The notes under the pieces: generated by a model
Told to the model about the DNA's origin: nothing
Databases searched by the model: none
What the model saw: only the letters and a program-made list of their open reading frames with translations
Shown here: piece after piece, positions 41,991-49,974 of the stretch
Layout of the letters: every line of letters starts with the position of its first letter
Position numbering within the stretch: the stretch's first letter is position 1
Made by a program: the position numbers and the translations under genes
Assembly (NCBI GenBank): GCA_052389895.1
Contig: JBQTHM010000003.1
Coordinates: 1 to 64,000, forward strand
Source of the DNA: CAVVXX01 sp052389895
Lineage (GTDB): Bacteria; Pseudomonadota; Alphaproteobacteria; Micropepsales; Micropepsaceae
Direction: 5' to 3'
DNA: 64,000 nucleotides

Positions 41991-43271
41991 CTATGCCTCG
42001 ACCCGGCCTTGGAGCTTGTGACCGGCCCATGGCAGCAGCAGCTGTAAAAGAGGTCCCGTCATGACTGTAGTGCCGACGGCCATGATCACAAGCATGGTGA
42101 ACACGTTGGGCGGGATAAAGCCTAACGATAGGCCAATATTGAGCACGATCAGCTCCATCAGCGCGCGCGTGTTCATGAGCACGCCCAGGATCGTTGAGTC
42201 TTGTGGCGAGACCCCGGAAAACCGTGCGCCAAAATACACGGGTACAATCTTGGAAAGCACCGCGGCAGCAAAGATGACGCCGCACCAAGTCCATTCTAAA
42301 GTTGAATCCAGTCCGAGGATGTTGGTGCGCAACCCCGTATAGGTGAAAAAGATTGGCAAGAAGAATACGAGTACGAACTGGCCGATCTGCTGGCGCCATG
42401 CTTCGACGAACTCCCGATGTTTGTGAAAGAGCAGGCCAAGCAGGAAGCCGCCGAAGATCGTGAAGATGCCAAGTTTCTGGGTGGCGATACCGGCAGCAAA
42501 CACGAGCGCTATCACAGCCGCCATCAGTGCAGTGGGCACCTTGTTGTCTTTGATTGGGAATATCCGCAAAAGCCAACCCACCAGTGGGCGGCCGGCAAAC
42601 CACATCACGAGAATTAGCGCCGCCAATCCCGCGATTTGCAGGCCAAGATTCTGGGGCGAGAACGCAGCGGACGCATATGCCGACACGCCGGCGAGCAGGA
42701 ACCATCCCACTACGTCATTTGCGGCAGCGGCCGAGATGGCGATTACACCTGTTTCGCTTCTGGTCAACGAGTATTCGCGAAGGATGCGCCCGAGGATGGG
42801 GACAGCCGTGATGGCAAATGCAACGGCAACGAACAGTGAATAGGTGAGCACGTCGATGCCGGGTGCGAGGATTGGCGCGCTGATCTGGCCCACGCCGAAG
42901 CCGATCACGAGCGGAACGCTTAGACTGGCAACCGTGATCGAGGTTACAGCCTTTTTGTTTTTTCCATGCGCGAGGTGGCCGAATTCAAAATCATTGCCTA
43001 TCTGGAACATCAAAAGAATAAGGCCGATTTGGGAGAGAACCATCAACGGCGAAGACGCCGCGGCCGTAAAGATCGAGGCCGAGAGATCCGGGAAGAGATA
43101 ACCGAAGAAAGAGGGACCCAGCAGCAACCCGGCAACAATTTCACCTACTGCCCTGGGCTGACGGATGGCGACTGCGGCACTGCCCGCCAACCGCGCGGCG
43201 ATGATTATTATGATGAGCTGAATTATTACAACGACCAGGACGTCTTCAAGCTGGTGTACGGAATTGTTCAC
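41991..43271 (-). CDS. Cation:proton antiporter (CPA2/Kef-type membrane domain)
   Basis: A 426-residue transporter with about 12-13 helices and no regulatory RCK domain. CPA2 features are AVGEIVAGLLLGPSFFGYLF, the VAFAITAVPILGRIL segment and the paired acidic site in ISAAAANDVVGWFLLA, where the sequence is Asn-Asp instead of Asp-Asp, suggesting electroneutral Na+/H+ or K+/H+ exchange. GTG start behind a G-rich run. Downstream is the DUF3095 gene, possibly cotranscribed. Confidence 0.9.
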   Translation of the reverse strand: MNNSVHQLEDVLVVVIIQLIIIIIAARLAGSAAVAIRQPRAVGEIVAGLLLGPSFFGYLFPDLSASIFTAAASSPLMVLSQIGLILLMFQIGNDFEFGHLAHGKNKKAVTSITVASLSVPLVIGFGVGQISAPILAPGIDVLTYSLFVAVAFAITAVPILGRILREYSLTRSETGVIAISAAAANDVVGWFLLAGVSAYASAAFSPQNLGLQIAGLAALILVMWFAGRPLVGWLLRIFPIKDNKVPTALMAAVIALVFAAGIATQKLGIFTIFGGFLLGLLFHKHREFVEAWRQQIGQFVLVFFLPIFFTYTGLRTNILGLDSTLEWTWCGVIFAAAVLSKIVPVYFGARFSGVSPQDSTILGVLMNTRALMELIVLNIGLSLGFIPPNVFTMLVIMAVGTTVMTGPLLQLLLPWAGHKLQGRVEA

Positions 43272-43433
43272 TTGCCCCCCGCCAGATACTCACCGCGAGC
43301 CGCACTTAGCACAGAGACAAGCGCCGGTCCGCATTCTTTTCTGTCGCTCCGAGAACACCATGCGAATGCGACCGGTTTGTATAATGAACGCGACGCAAAG
43401 CCGCATACCATTTTCAAAAACTTGATCAATGGG

Positions 43434-43507
43434 TGGAGGCCACGCCCGGAATTGAACCGGGGTACGCGGTTTTGCAGACCGCTGCGTCACCACTCCGCCA
43501 CGTGGCC
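43434..43507 (-). tRNA. tRNA-Cys (anticodon GCA)
   Basis: A 74-base cloverleaf on the minus strand: acceptor GGCCACG/CGTGGCC, anticodon arm GCGGT/ACCGC around CTGCAAA (anticodon GCA), T arm CCCGG-TTCAATT-CCGGG, discriminator T, encoded CCA. The 162 bases between it and the antiporter start (43272-43433) hold no other feature I can see. Confidence 0.96.
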
Positions 43508-43612
43508 TTAGTCCGCCTATAGCAGATGGGGCGATTTTTCCGCAATGAAAGGCCTTTTGCCAGAAGGCTTTTCGCCCAGTATAAGCGCGCGCCAGCCGAA
43601 GCCTTACCCCCC

Positions 43613-44263
43613 GTGACCGATTACGCCGAAGCCCGCGCCGTTATGGTCGAGACCCAAGTCCGCACCGCGGACGTGACCAATCTGGCCATCCAGGCCGCCA
43701 TGCGCGAAGTGCCGCGCGAGCGTTTCGTGCCAGCGGCCAAGCGCGGCATCGCCTACATGGACGGCTGCATCGAAATCGCGCGAGGGCGTTATCTGCTTGA
43801 CCCGCGCACATTTTCGAGAATGCTTCAGCTGGCCGATATACAGGCAGCGGACCGTGTGCTCGATGTCGCTTGCGCCACCGGATACTCGACAGCGGTAATA
43901 TCGCGCCTCTGCCGGAGCGTGATCGGGCTCGAGCAGGATGCGGATCTCGTGCGCATTGCGATCGAGACACTGGCTACGAGCCATGCGGGCGCGGAAATTG
44001 CGCAGGGCCCTCTGCCGGGCGGCCTGCCGCAGCGCGCGCCCTTTGACGCGATTTTCATCAACGGCGGAATTGCGACTGAACCGAAGAACCTTCTGTCGCA
44101 ACTGGCGGATGGGGGGCGCCTCGTCTGCGCGTTTCGCGTTGGCGCGGCCGGATACGGCCGCATCTACGTAAAGCACGACGGAGCCATAGGGTCCCGGGAT
44201 GTTTTCGATACGTTTCCGCCGATGCTCCCGGGCTTCAAGGAACAGACTGCGTTCGCATTCTGA
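43613..44263 (+). CDS. pcm: Protein-L-isoaspartate O-methyltransferase family protein
   Basis: A 216-residue SAM methyltransferase. Family features: MVETQVRTADVTNLAIQAAM, REVPRERFVPAAKRGIAYMD and the SAM loop RVLDVACATGYSTAVISRL. It matches the alphaproteobacterial Pcm-like form usually placed before tolC and the PopZ-type gene. The classic repair motif is not fully kept, so the substrate may differ. GTG 43613 is chosen to give the family N-terminus; the frame continues upstream to 43526 toward tRNA-Cys. Its 3' end overlaps the FUSC gene by 29 bases. Confidence 0.88.
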   Translation: MTDYAEARAVMVETQVRTADVTNLAIQAAMREVPRERFVPAAKRGIAYMDGCIEIARGRYLLDPRTFSRMLQLADIQAADRVLDVACATGYSTAVISRLCRSVIGLEQDADLVRIAIETLATSHAGAEIAQGPLPGGLPQRAPFDAIFINGGIATEPKNLLSQLADGGRLVCAFRVGAAGYGRIYVKHDGAIGSRDVFDTFPPMLPGFKEQTAFAF

Positions 44264-45374
44264 CTTCACTTTTCGCGAATTCAGCGATGCGCGCGGTCAA
44301 ATCCTTGCAATCGCGCCTGAGCTGATCGAGTGCAAATCCCAGTGCCGAAATGCGATCCTTTGCATCGCGCGACAGTTCCGATTTGGAATACAGTGCAGCT
44401 ACCTCCACTGCGAACTCGGCTAATGCTTGGTCGCTAGCGGTGAATTCCGCTGGCACCTTTCGCGTCGCTAGCGCATTTCCCGAAGCAAGCAGATAATCGG
44501 CGATCGTATCTGACAGCTTTGCAACCGCAGGGGCTAACGCTTCGCGCGCGGGCACAGGCAGGGGCTGCGATGCCGTGCGACCAATCATCACCAGGTCGTG
44601 GTGCAAACGGCGCAAGGTGCGCGGAATGGGGTCTGGATCTAGTTCCTCGCTCAGATAGGAGCGCCGTTCGCGCTGCGCTTCTTCGGCCGCGTTTTCCAGC
44701 TTAGAAAGCGTTCTGCGAATTTGGTCGTGCAATTCGGATATGCGCTCAGTATCGGCCGGCGTAAGCAGTCCGCCGAGAAGCGCCCTCAGCAATTCGGCCA
44801 GTTCGGAGAGCATCTGGGCGCCAAGGCGGCACATCATCGCGTGCGCACGTGCCGGGAGCACACTCAACGAAACCACCAATCCCACGACGCTTCCCAGTGC
44901 AACCGACAGCATGCGGAAGAAGCCCGCCTCGAGGGGGCTTTCGTGAACTTCGCCCGTACCGATGAGCACAATGACGGCCGTGATCGGCGCAACGCGGAAG
45001 CTGGAATTCACTGCGGCGAGCATAGCAAGCGGTGCAACCGTTGCGGCAAGTGCTACGCCCATCGCGATGACATCGCCGTGCGGAGCAAGCGCGGCGGCAA
45101 CCGTCCCAAGGCTGGCACCCCCGAGCGTGCCCATCATACGATCCGTGATGGCCTGCACCGAGCCACCGAGCGAAGTCTGCATAATGAGAACCGCCGTAAA
45201 CACGGCCCAATAGCCCTGAGGCATGCCTAGAACATGAACGAGAGCGAACGTGGCGACGGACGCCGCCGTGACCCGCATGGCAAGCCGGATCTCGGTACGC
45301 CGTTTGCCCGCCCACCCGCGCAATCGCCCAGAAATGCGCTGGCGCGATCGGCGTAAAGCGGAATTTAACGTCAT
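44235..45374 (-). CDS. FUSC-family inner membrane protein (aromatic acid exporter-like)
   Basis: A 379-residue protein: six hydrophobic segments in residues 30-180 (RVTAASVATFALVHVLGM, then YWAVFTAVLIMQTSLGGSVQA, and on) with the FUSC pattern GTLGGASLGTVAAAL, followed by about 200 residues of cytoplasmic helices. Related proteins (AaeB, YccS, YhcK) export aromatic acids. No membrane-fusion partner is adjacent. It sits on the minus strand between pcm and popZ, where tolC is usual. Confidence 0.87.
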   Translation of the reverse strand: MTLNSALRRSRQRISGRLRGWAGKRRTEIRLAMRVTAASVATFALVHVLGMPQGYWAVFTAVLIMQTSLGGSVQAITDRMMGTLGGASLGTVAAALAPHGDVIAMGVALAATVAPLAMLAAVNSSFRVAPITAVIVLIGTGEVHESPLEAGFFRMLSVALGSVVGLVVSLSVLPARAHAMMCRLGAQMLSELAELLRALLGGLLTPADTERISELHDQIRRTLSKLENAAEEAQRERRSYLSEELDPDPIPRTLRRLHHDLVMIGRTASQPLPVPAREALAPAVAKLSDTIADYLLASGNALATRKVPAEFTASDQALAEFAVEVAALYSKSELSRDAKDRISALGFALDQLRRDCKDLTARIAEFAKSEVRMRTQSVP

Positions 45375-45460
45375 ATGGCTTTCCTTATCATTCTGGCTTA
45401 GCTTCGCGCCGCAAGGGGAAGCGCGGGGCTTCCGTAGATAATCCGAGTCGAGAGAGTAGG

Positions 45461-46048
45461 ATGAGTAGTCCGCCGAATCCGCAACATGAGCCGACGATGG
45501 AGGAGATTCTTGCGAGCATTCGCAAGATCATCTCCGAAGACCAGGCCGAACCGGAGAAATCCGTGGCGGCAACGACGGCACCCGCTCAGGCGGAAGTGCT
45601 GGAATTGACGAACGAAGTACGCGACGATGGTTCGGTAGCGCCGGTGGCAATGGAAGCGGTTGAGCCGGAAGCCGCGCCGATGCGCGACGTTCCCAGTTAT
45701 CAATCCATGCCAGAAAGACGGGAAGGGCCCGAAATGAGTCACGACGAATTGATATCCGATCACGCACGCCAGGCGCTGGGACAGGCCTTCGACGCGCTGG
45801 AGCAGGGTGAAAGGCGCGGGACAGAGGAGCAGCCCATGTCGGGGGGTACTTTGGATGCCGCATTCGAACGCGCCGTGCGCTCGGCCTTCGAGCCCGTATT
45901 ACACAATTGGGTGGACAGCCGCGCCGACCTGGTCATGGAGCAGTTGACGCCGCTCATCCGCCAGTGGATGGACGACAACCTACCGGCGTTAATCGAAAAT
46001 GTGGTGCGCAACGAAATCGCTCGCGCCGTGCGGAACCGGAAGCGGTAA
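45461..46048 (+). CDS. popZ: PopZ-type polar organizing protein (DUF2497)
   Basis: A 195-residue protein with the PopZ/DUF2497 layout: N-terminal helix PTMEEILASIRKIISEDQ, an acidic Pro/Glu-rich linker, and the C-terminal oligomerisation helices ending IRQWMDDNLPALIENVVRNEIARAV. PopZ forms polymeric hubs at the cell pole that anchor the chromosome centromere. In most Alphaproteobacteria it lies between tolC and valS; here neither is present. Confidence 0.88.
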   Translation: MSSPPNPQHEPTMEEILASIRKIISEDQAEPEKSVAATTAPAQAEVLELTNEVRDDGSVAPVAMEAVEPEAAPMRDVPSYQSMPERREGPEMSHDELISDHARQALGQAFDALEQGERRGTEEQPMSGGTLDAAFERAVRSAFEPVLHNWVDSRADLVMEQLTPLIRQWMDDNLPALIENVVRNEIARAVRNRKR

Positions 46049-46132
46049 CTTTCCCGGAATGGGGTCACGTTCAAGGCGTCCCTGGACAGGGGTATTGACG
46101 AGCGTGCGCGGCGGTGCCACGTCCCCCGATCA

Positions 46133-46492
46133 ATGATCGAGATCACCCAAGAATTCGGCTTCGACGCCGCTCATTACCTCGAAAACGCGCCGCAGGGCTC
46201 CAACCGGCGCATGCACGGACACAGCTTCTATGCCGAAGTGACGCTGCGCGGCGAAGCGGACGCCCGTCACGGATGGGTGCGGGACTTCGGCGAGGTAAAT
46301 GCCGTGCTCGGTGATATTCGTGAAACGCTCGATCACTGCCTCCTAAACGATGTGGAGGGGCTCGGTCACCCTACGCTGGAAAACCTTGCGCGATACATTT
46401 ACACGCGCGCGAAGACGCGGCTGCCCGAGGTGTGCCGCGTGCGGCTTCGCCGGCCCAGCCAAGGTCAGTCTTGCGTGTTTGAGGGCGAATAA
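46133..46492 (+). CDS. queD: 6-carboxytetrahydropterin synthase (QueD)
   Basis: A 119-residue T-fold protein of the queuosine route (dihydroneopterin triphosphate to carboxytetrahydropterin). Zinc histidines are His14 in DAAHYL and His28/His30 in MHGHSF; the Asp-His pair is in TLDHCLLND. The catalytic Cys of E. coli QueD (GHKCGRLHGH) aligns with Asn24, and the C-terminal Glu is also not evident. I recall similar Cys-less forms in other Alphaproteobacteria. The stop overlaps the queF start (TAATG), linking both to queuosine. Confidence 0.85.
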   Translation: MIEITQEFGFDAAHYLENAPQGSNRRMHGHSFYAEVTLRGEADARHGWVRDFGEVNAVLGDIRETLDHCLLNDVEGLGHPTLENLARYIYTRAKTRLPEVCRVRLRRPSQGQSCVFEGE

Positions 46493-46953
46493 TGGCGAAA
46501 CGCGCGAAGCGGCTGGCACAGCTTGGCCGACGAGTGTCCATCCCAAAGTCGCCGGAAGATGCCAAGCTGGAAAGCGTTTCCAATCCGCACGCTGACGCCG
46601 ATTATGTGGTGCGATTCACGGCGCCGGAATTTACGTGCCTCTGCCCGATTACCGGGCAACCAGATTTCGCCCTATTCGTAATCGATTACTGTCCGGCGAA
46701 GTCGATTTTGGAATCGAAATCGCTGAAGCTGTTTCTGGCCAGTTTCCGCGACCACGGAGCATTTCATGAAGACTGCACGGTGTCGATCGGAAAACGGATT
46801 GTGAACACGATCAAACCGAAATTTCTTCGCATCGCCGGATTCTGGTATCCCCGCGGTGGCATCCCGATTGACGTATTGTGGCAAACGGGAAAATTGCCTG
46901 CCGGAATCGCGCTGCCGGATCTTGGTGTTTCTCCCTATCGCGGCCGCGGCTGA
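46492..46953 (+). CDS. queF: NADPH-dependent 7-cyano-7-deazaguanine (preQ0) reductase
   Basis: QueF reduces preQ0 nitrile to preQ1 for the queuosine tRNA base. The 153-residue unimodular form has the nucleophile Cys51 in FTCLCPITGQPDF with Asp58, the ESKSLKLFLASFRDHG motif typical of QueF, and FHEDC. It overlaps queD by one base and the convergent tag gene by 19 bases. Confidence 0.95.
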   Translation: MAKRAKRLAQLGRRVSIPKSPEDAKLESVSNPHADADYVVRFTAPEFTCLCPITGQPDFALFVIDYCPAKSILESKSLKLFLASFRDHGAFHEDCTVSIGKRIVNTIKPKFLRIAGFWYPRGGIPIDVLWQTGKLPAGIALPDLGVSPYRGRG

Positions 46954-47537
46954 TTGGCGAGTTTGGCACACGCTGCGTGACGATAGCACGAGACAATATG
47001 GTCGTTGACCATGCCGACCGCTTGCGCAAACGCGTACACGATAATTGGTCCCACGAAATTGAAGCCGCGCACCTTCAGGTCCTTCGACATTTTTTCGCTC
47101 ATCGGCGTCTTGGCGGGAATCCCGTTCATCCGTTTATAGTGATTTATGCGCGGCCTGCCGTCCACGTGTTTCCAGATGAAATGCGAAAAGCCGCCCGGCT
47201 CCTTTTCCATGATGTCGAGCCAGATGCGTGCGCCGTTGATGGTGGCCTGAATTTTTCCCGGGCTGCGGATAATGCCATCATTCCTTAGCAGGCGCTTCTT
47301 CTCGCGCGCGCCATAGAGCGCGATTCTCTCTGGGTCGAAATTGTCGAAGGCACGACGAAAATTATCTCGTTTGCGCAGAATGGTGATCCAGGAAAGCCCA
47401 GCCTGGAATCCGTCCAAGACCAGTTTTTCATACAGCGCGCGGTGGTCGTATTCCGGCACGCCCCATTCGTCGTCGTGATACGCGATGTAGAGCGGGTCGT
47501 CGCCAGGCCAGCGGCAACGCTTGGGTTCTCGTATCAT
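46935..47537 (-). CDS. tag: DNA-3-methyladenine glycosylase I
   Basis: A 200-residue base-excision enzyme removing 3-methyladenine. Zinc ligands fit the Tag snap: Cys8 (RCRWP), His21 (YHDDEWG) and the C-terminal His/Cys pair in NDHIVSC. VLDGFQAGLSWITILRKR and the KRLLRNDGIIRSPGKI segment are typical. It overlaps queF at the 3' end and the VOC gene by ATGA at the 5' end. Confidence 0.95.
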   Translation of the reverse strand: MIREPKRCRWPGDDPLYIAYHDDEWGVPEYDHRALYEKLVLDGFQAGLSWITILRKRDNFRRAFDNFDPERIALYGAREKKRLLRNDGIIRSPGKIQATINGARIWLDIMEKEPGGFSHFIWKHVDGRPRINHYKRMNGIPAKTPMSEKMSKDLKVRGFNFVGPIIVYAFAQAVGMVNDHIVSCYRHAACAKLANQPRPR

Positions 47538-48007
47538 TTCTTCGATTTGCGGGTCTTGCGAGCCCTGCGCGCAACCTTCGTGGCCCTGCGCGACATGGCC
47601 TTGGTCTTTCCTTTCGGCCTTGCCGCTGCGGTCGCTACCAGCACCGCTTCGATTTTGTTGCCGTCAAGGTCTCGCACAAAGGCGCCATAGTAAGTCGGGC
47701 TGTATTCCGGCCGCTGACCCGGGGCGCCATCGTCGCCGCCGCCAGCATTGAGTGCAGCGGCATGGAAGGCGTGCACCGCGTTCCTTGTAGCCGCATTGAT
47801 GGCAATGTGTACTCCGTTGCCGACTGTCGGCGCGTTTCGGTCGTGGGGAAGCTGCACCCATAACTCGGGCGCTCTCACGCCATAGGCGACCGCGTGGGGC
47901 AGGAATTCCATTACCCTCTTATAACCCAGCGCACCCAGCGCCTTGTCGTAAAATTGCGCAGCCCGGCCGACATCGGCTACGCCAACAGATACGTGGTGCA
48001 GTAACAT
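47534..48007 (-). CDS. VOC-family (glyoxalase-like) protein with basic tail
   Basis: A 157-residue single VOC module: LLHHVSVGVADVGRAAQFYDKALGALG at the N-terminus and GAFVRDLDGNKIEAVL near the end with metal-type His and Glu. The last 30 residues are Lys/Arg-rich (KGKTKAMSRRATKVARRARK), unusual for the family. ATG 48007 follows GGAGGAC; GTG 48010 is an in-frame alternative. Substrate unknown. It is coupled to tag by ATGA. Confidence 0.85.
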   Translation of the reverse strand: MLLHHVSVGVADVGRAAQFYDKALGALGYKRVMEFLPHAVAYGVRAPELWVQLPHDRNAPTVGNGVHIAINAATRNAVHAFHAAALNAGGGDDGAPGQRPEYSPTYYGAFVRDLDGNKIEAVLVATAAARPKGKTKAMSRRATKVARRARKTRKSKK

Positions 48008-48041
48008 CACGTCCTCCTCGAAATCCGTTTTTTCGATGGCT

Positions 48042-48863
48042 TCACATACGCAGCCAATTGGGCCTGCGCAAGGCGACGCGCGCTCCGTTTGCTGTCACAT
48101 CCGCGCCCGCCGTTTCCGCCTCCGCCAAGCGGTCGAGACGCACAAGCGCAAGCCCTCTACCGCTCTGCGATGTGGCGAGGGTACCGATTTCGCGCTCGCC
48201 CGCGACGAGCGGCGTCCCGGGAACGGGCAGGTCAGTGCTGGCCTCCGCGATCAGCACGCGGCGCCGCGCTACAGAGCGGTGCTTCATACGCGCCGTTACC
48301 TCTTGGCCGATAAAGCAGCCCTTTTGAAAGCTCACTCCGTTAAGTTCTTCCAGCCCGGCATCGAGTGCAAATATCGTGTCGGGCGGAAGGTCGGCGCTGT
48401 CGGGTACGCCGAGAGTGATCCTGTGCACATGGTAGTCGGAAAGCGTGGCATTAACGGCCGTAAGCACGGTTTCCGGCGCAATTGTGCGCCTTCCGAGCGC
48501 ATCAAGACGGGGATCCGCGAATGCGCTGGGCAGATCGCTTTCATCTGTCTGCCAGCTTGCTGCGACCGCCAAGCGGGGTTCGGCATTGATTTCAATTTTG
48601 GCCCGTAGACGATAAAAGCCGAGGCGCTTCGTCAGCTCACCGGCGCGCTCAGCTGCGCAGTCAATCAAAAAACGTTCGCCATTACGACGAATGATGAAAT
48701 CGAATAGTATTTTTCCTTGTGGCGTAAGCAATGCGGCATAGATCGGCCGACCTTCGCGCGTGAGGGCGATATCGTTGGTGATCAGCCCCTGTAGAAACGA
48801 CTCGGCATCGGGGCCTGATACGGAAAGCACCAAGCGATCTGTCAGGCGGGCAATTTTTCGCAT
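48042..48863 (-). CDS. ygfZ: Folate-binding Fe-S cluster protein YgfZ (IBA57 family)
   Basis: A 273-residue homologue of mitochondrial IBA57, which helps maintain Fe-S enzymes such as MiaB. The signature KGCFIGQEVTARMKHRS is intact, and the N-terminal LSVSGPDAESFLQGLITNDI is typical. It points the same way as the VOC and tag genes, about 34 bases upstream of them. Confidence 0.92.
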   Translation of the reverse strand: MRKIARLTDRLVLSVSGPDAESFLQGLITNDIALTREGRPIYAALLTPQGKILFDFIIRRNGERFLIDCAAERAGELTKRLGFYRLRAKIEINAEPRLAVAASWQTDESDLPSAFADPRLDALGRRTIAPETVLTAVNATLSDYHVHRITLGVPDSADLPPDTIFALDAGLEELNGVSFQKGCFIGQEVTARMKHRSVARRRVLIAEASTDLPVPGTPLVAGEREIGTLATSQSGRGLALVRLDRLAEAETAGADVTANGARVALRRPNWLRM

Positions 48864-48942
48864 AGCTTAGCCCTAGGCCGCGCCCGCGCGCTCGGCAAGG
48901 GCTTCGGTTGCCAGGTCACAGCCCCTGTCGTACGAGGGCGCG

Positions 48943-49974
48943 ATGCCTCGTGTGCTCACAGTCATGGCCGGCGCCCCTGTAGGGGGAGCCGAGGCGTTTT
49001 TTGTGACGCTCACGGCGGCATTCGCGCGTGCGCGGGCCGAGGTGCAGGCGGCGCTCAGGCCAAACGCTATGCGCGAAGCGGCGTTACGCGACGGCCACGT
49101 TCGATTCGCAACGTTTCCATTTCGCCGCTGGACCGACTTTCGCACACGAAGCGGGCTTCGCAGCATGGCGCAACAATTCCGGCCTGATGCCACGTTGACG
49201 TTCGCCGGGCGCGCATCGTCCATGATGCCGGTCGGCGATTATCCGATAATAGGGCGATTGGGCGGGTACTACTCGATGCGCAACTTTCGTCATTGCAATC
49301 ATCTGGTCTGCAATACGCCGGAACTTGAGCAATACGTAATCGCGCATGGCTGGCCGAAAGAGCGCGTCAGCATCATTCCAAATTTTCCCAATGTCGAAAA
49401 ATCTCCGGCGGCCGATCGTGGGTTGCTGGGGACACCCATAGATGCGCCGCTTGCGCTCGGCATGGGCCGATTGCACAAGAACAAGGCGTTCGACGTTTTG
49501 TTGCGTGCCGCCGCGCGAATTGCCGATCTATGGGTCTGGATTGCCGGCGAAGGCGAAGAAGGTCCGCGGCTCGAGGCGCTCGCCTCGGCTCTGGGGATTT
49601 CCTCGCGCGTGAAATTTCTGGGCTGGCGCACCGACCGCGGCGCCTTATTCCGGGCGGCTAACCTTTGTGTCGTACCGTCGCGCGTGGAGCCGATGGGCAA
49701 TGTAATCGTGGAGGCTTGGGCTTATGGCACGCCGCTGGTAGCCGCGGATAGTTCCGGGCCAAAGTGGCTCGTGCGCGACGGTGAAGACGGGCTTCTCGTA
49801 CCAAAGGAGGACGATGCCGCGTTGGCCGCTGCGATTCAAAGTGTTTTTTCCTTAAGACCGCTGGCGCAAAGGTTGCGCGCCAATGGAGAGCGGCGTGTCG
49901 AACACGAATTTTCCGAGCGACACATTGTGCCACAGTATTTCCAGCTGTTCGAAAAGCTCCGAAGGCGCACATGA
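48943..49974 (+). CDS. Glycosyltransferase family 4-like protein
   Basis: A 343-residue GT-B protein. The acceptor half begins RVLTVMAGAPVGGAEAFFVTL; the nucleotide-sugar half has ALGMGRLHKNKAFDVLLRAA, VWIAGEGEEGPRLEALA and the E-x7-E type motif in SRVEPMGNVIVEAWAYGTPLVA. Likely transfers a sugar to an envelope acceptor, inside the cytoplasm. It overlaps the dihydroorotase gene by ATGA. Confidence 0.88.
   Translation: MPRVLTVMAGAPVGGAEAFFVTLTAAFARARAEVQAALRPNAMREAALRDGHVRFATFPFRRWTDFRTRSGLRSMAQQFRPDATLTFAGRASSMMPVGDYPIIGRLGGYYSMRNFRHCNHLVCNTPELEQYVIAHGWPKERVSIIPNFPNVEKSPAADRGLLGTPIDAPLALGMGRLHKNKAFDVLLRAAARIADLWVWIAGEGEEGPRLEALASALGISSRVKFLGWRTDRGALFRAANLCVVPSRVEPMGNVIVEAWAYGTPLVAADSSGPKWLVRDGEDGLLVPKEDDAALAAAIQSVFSLRPLAQRLRANGERRVEHEFSERHIVPQYFQLFEKLRRRT

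Noticed and set aside
46049..46132. preQ1 riboswitch upstream of queD
   Set aside because: I looked for the compact preQ1 hairpin with an A-rich tail before the ribosome site; the sequence is GC-rich without it.
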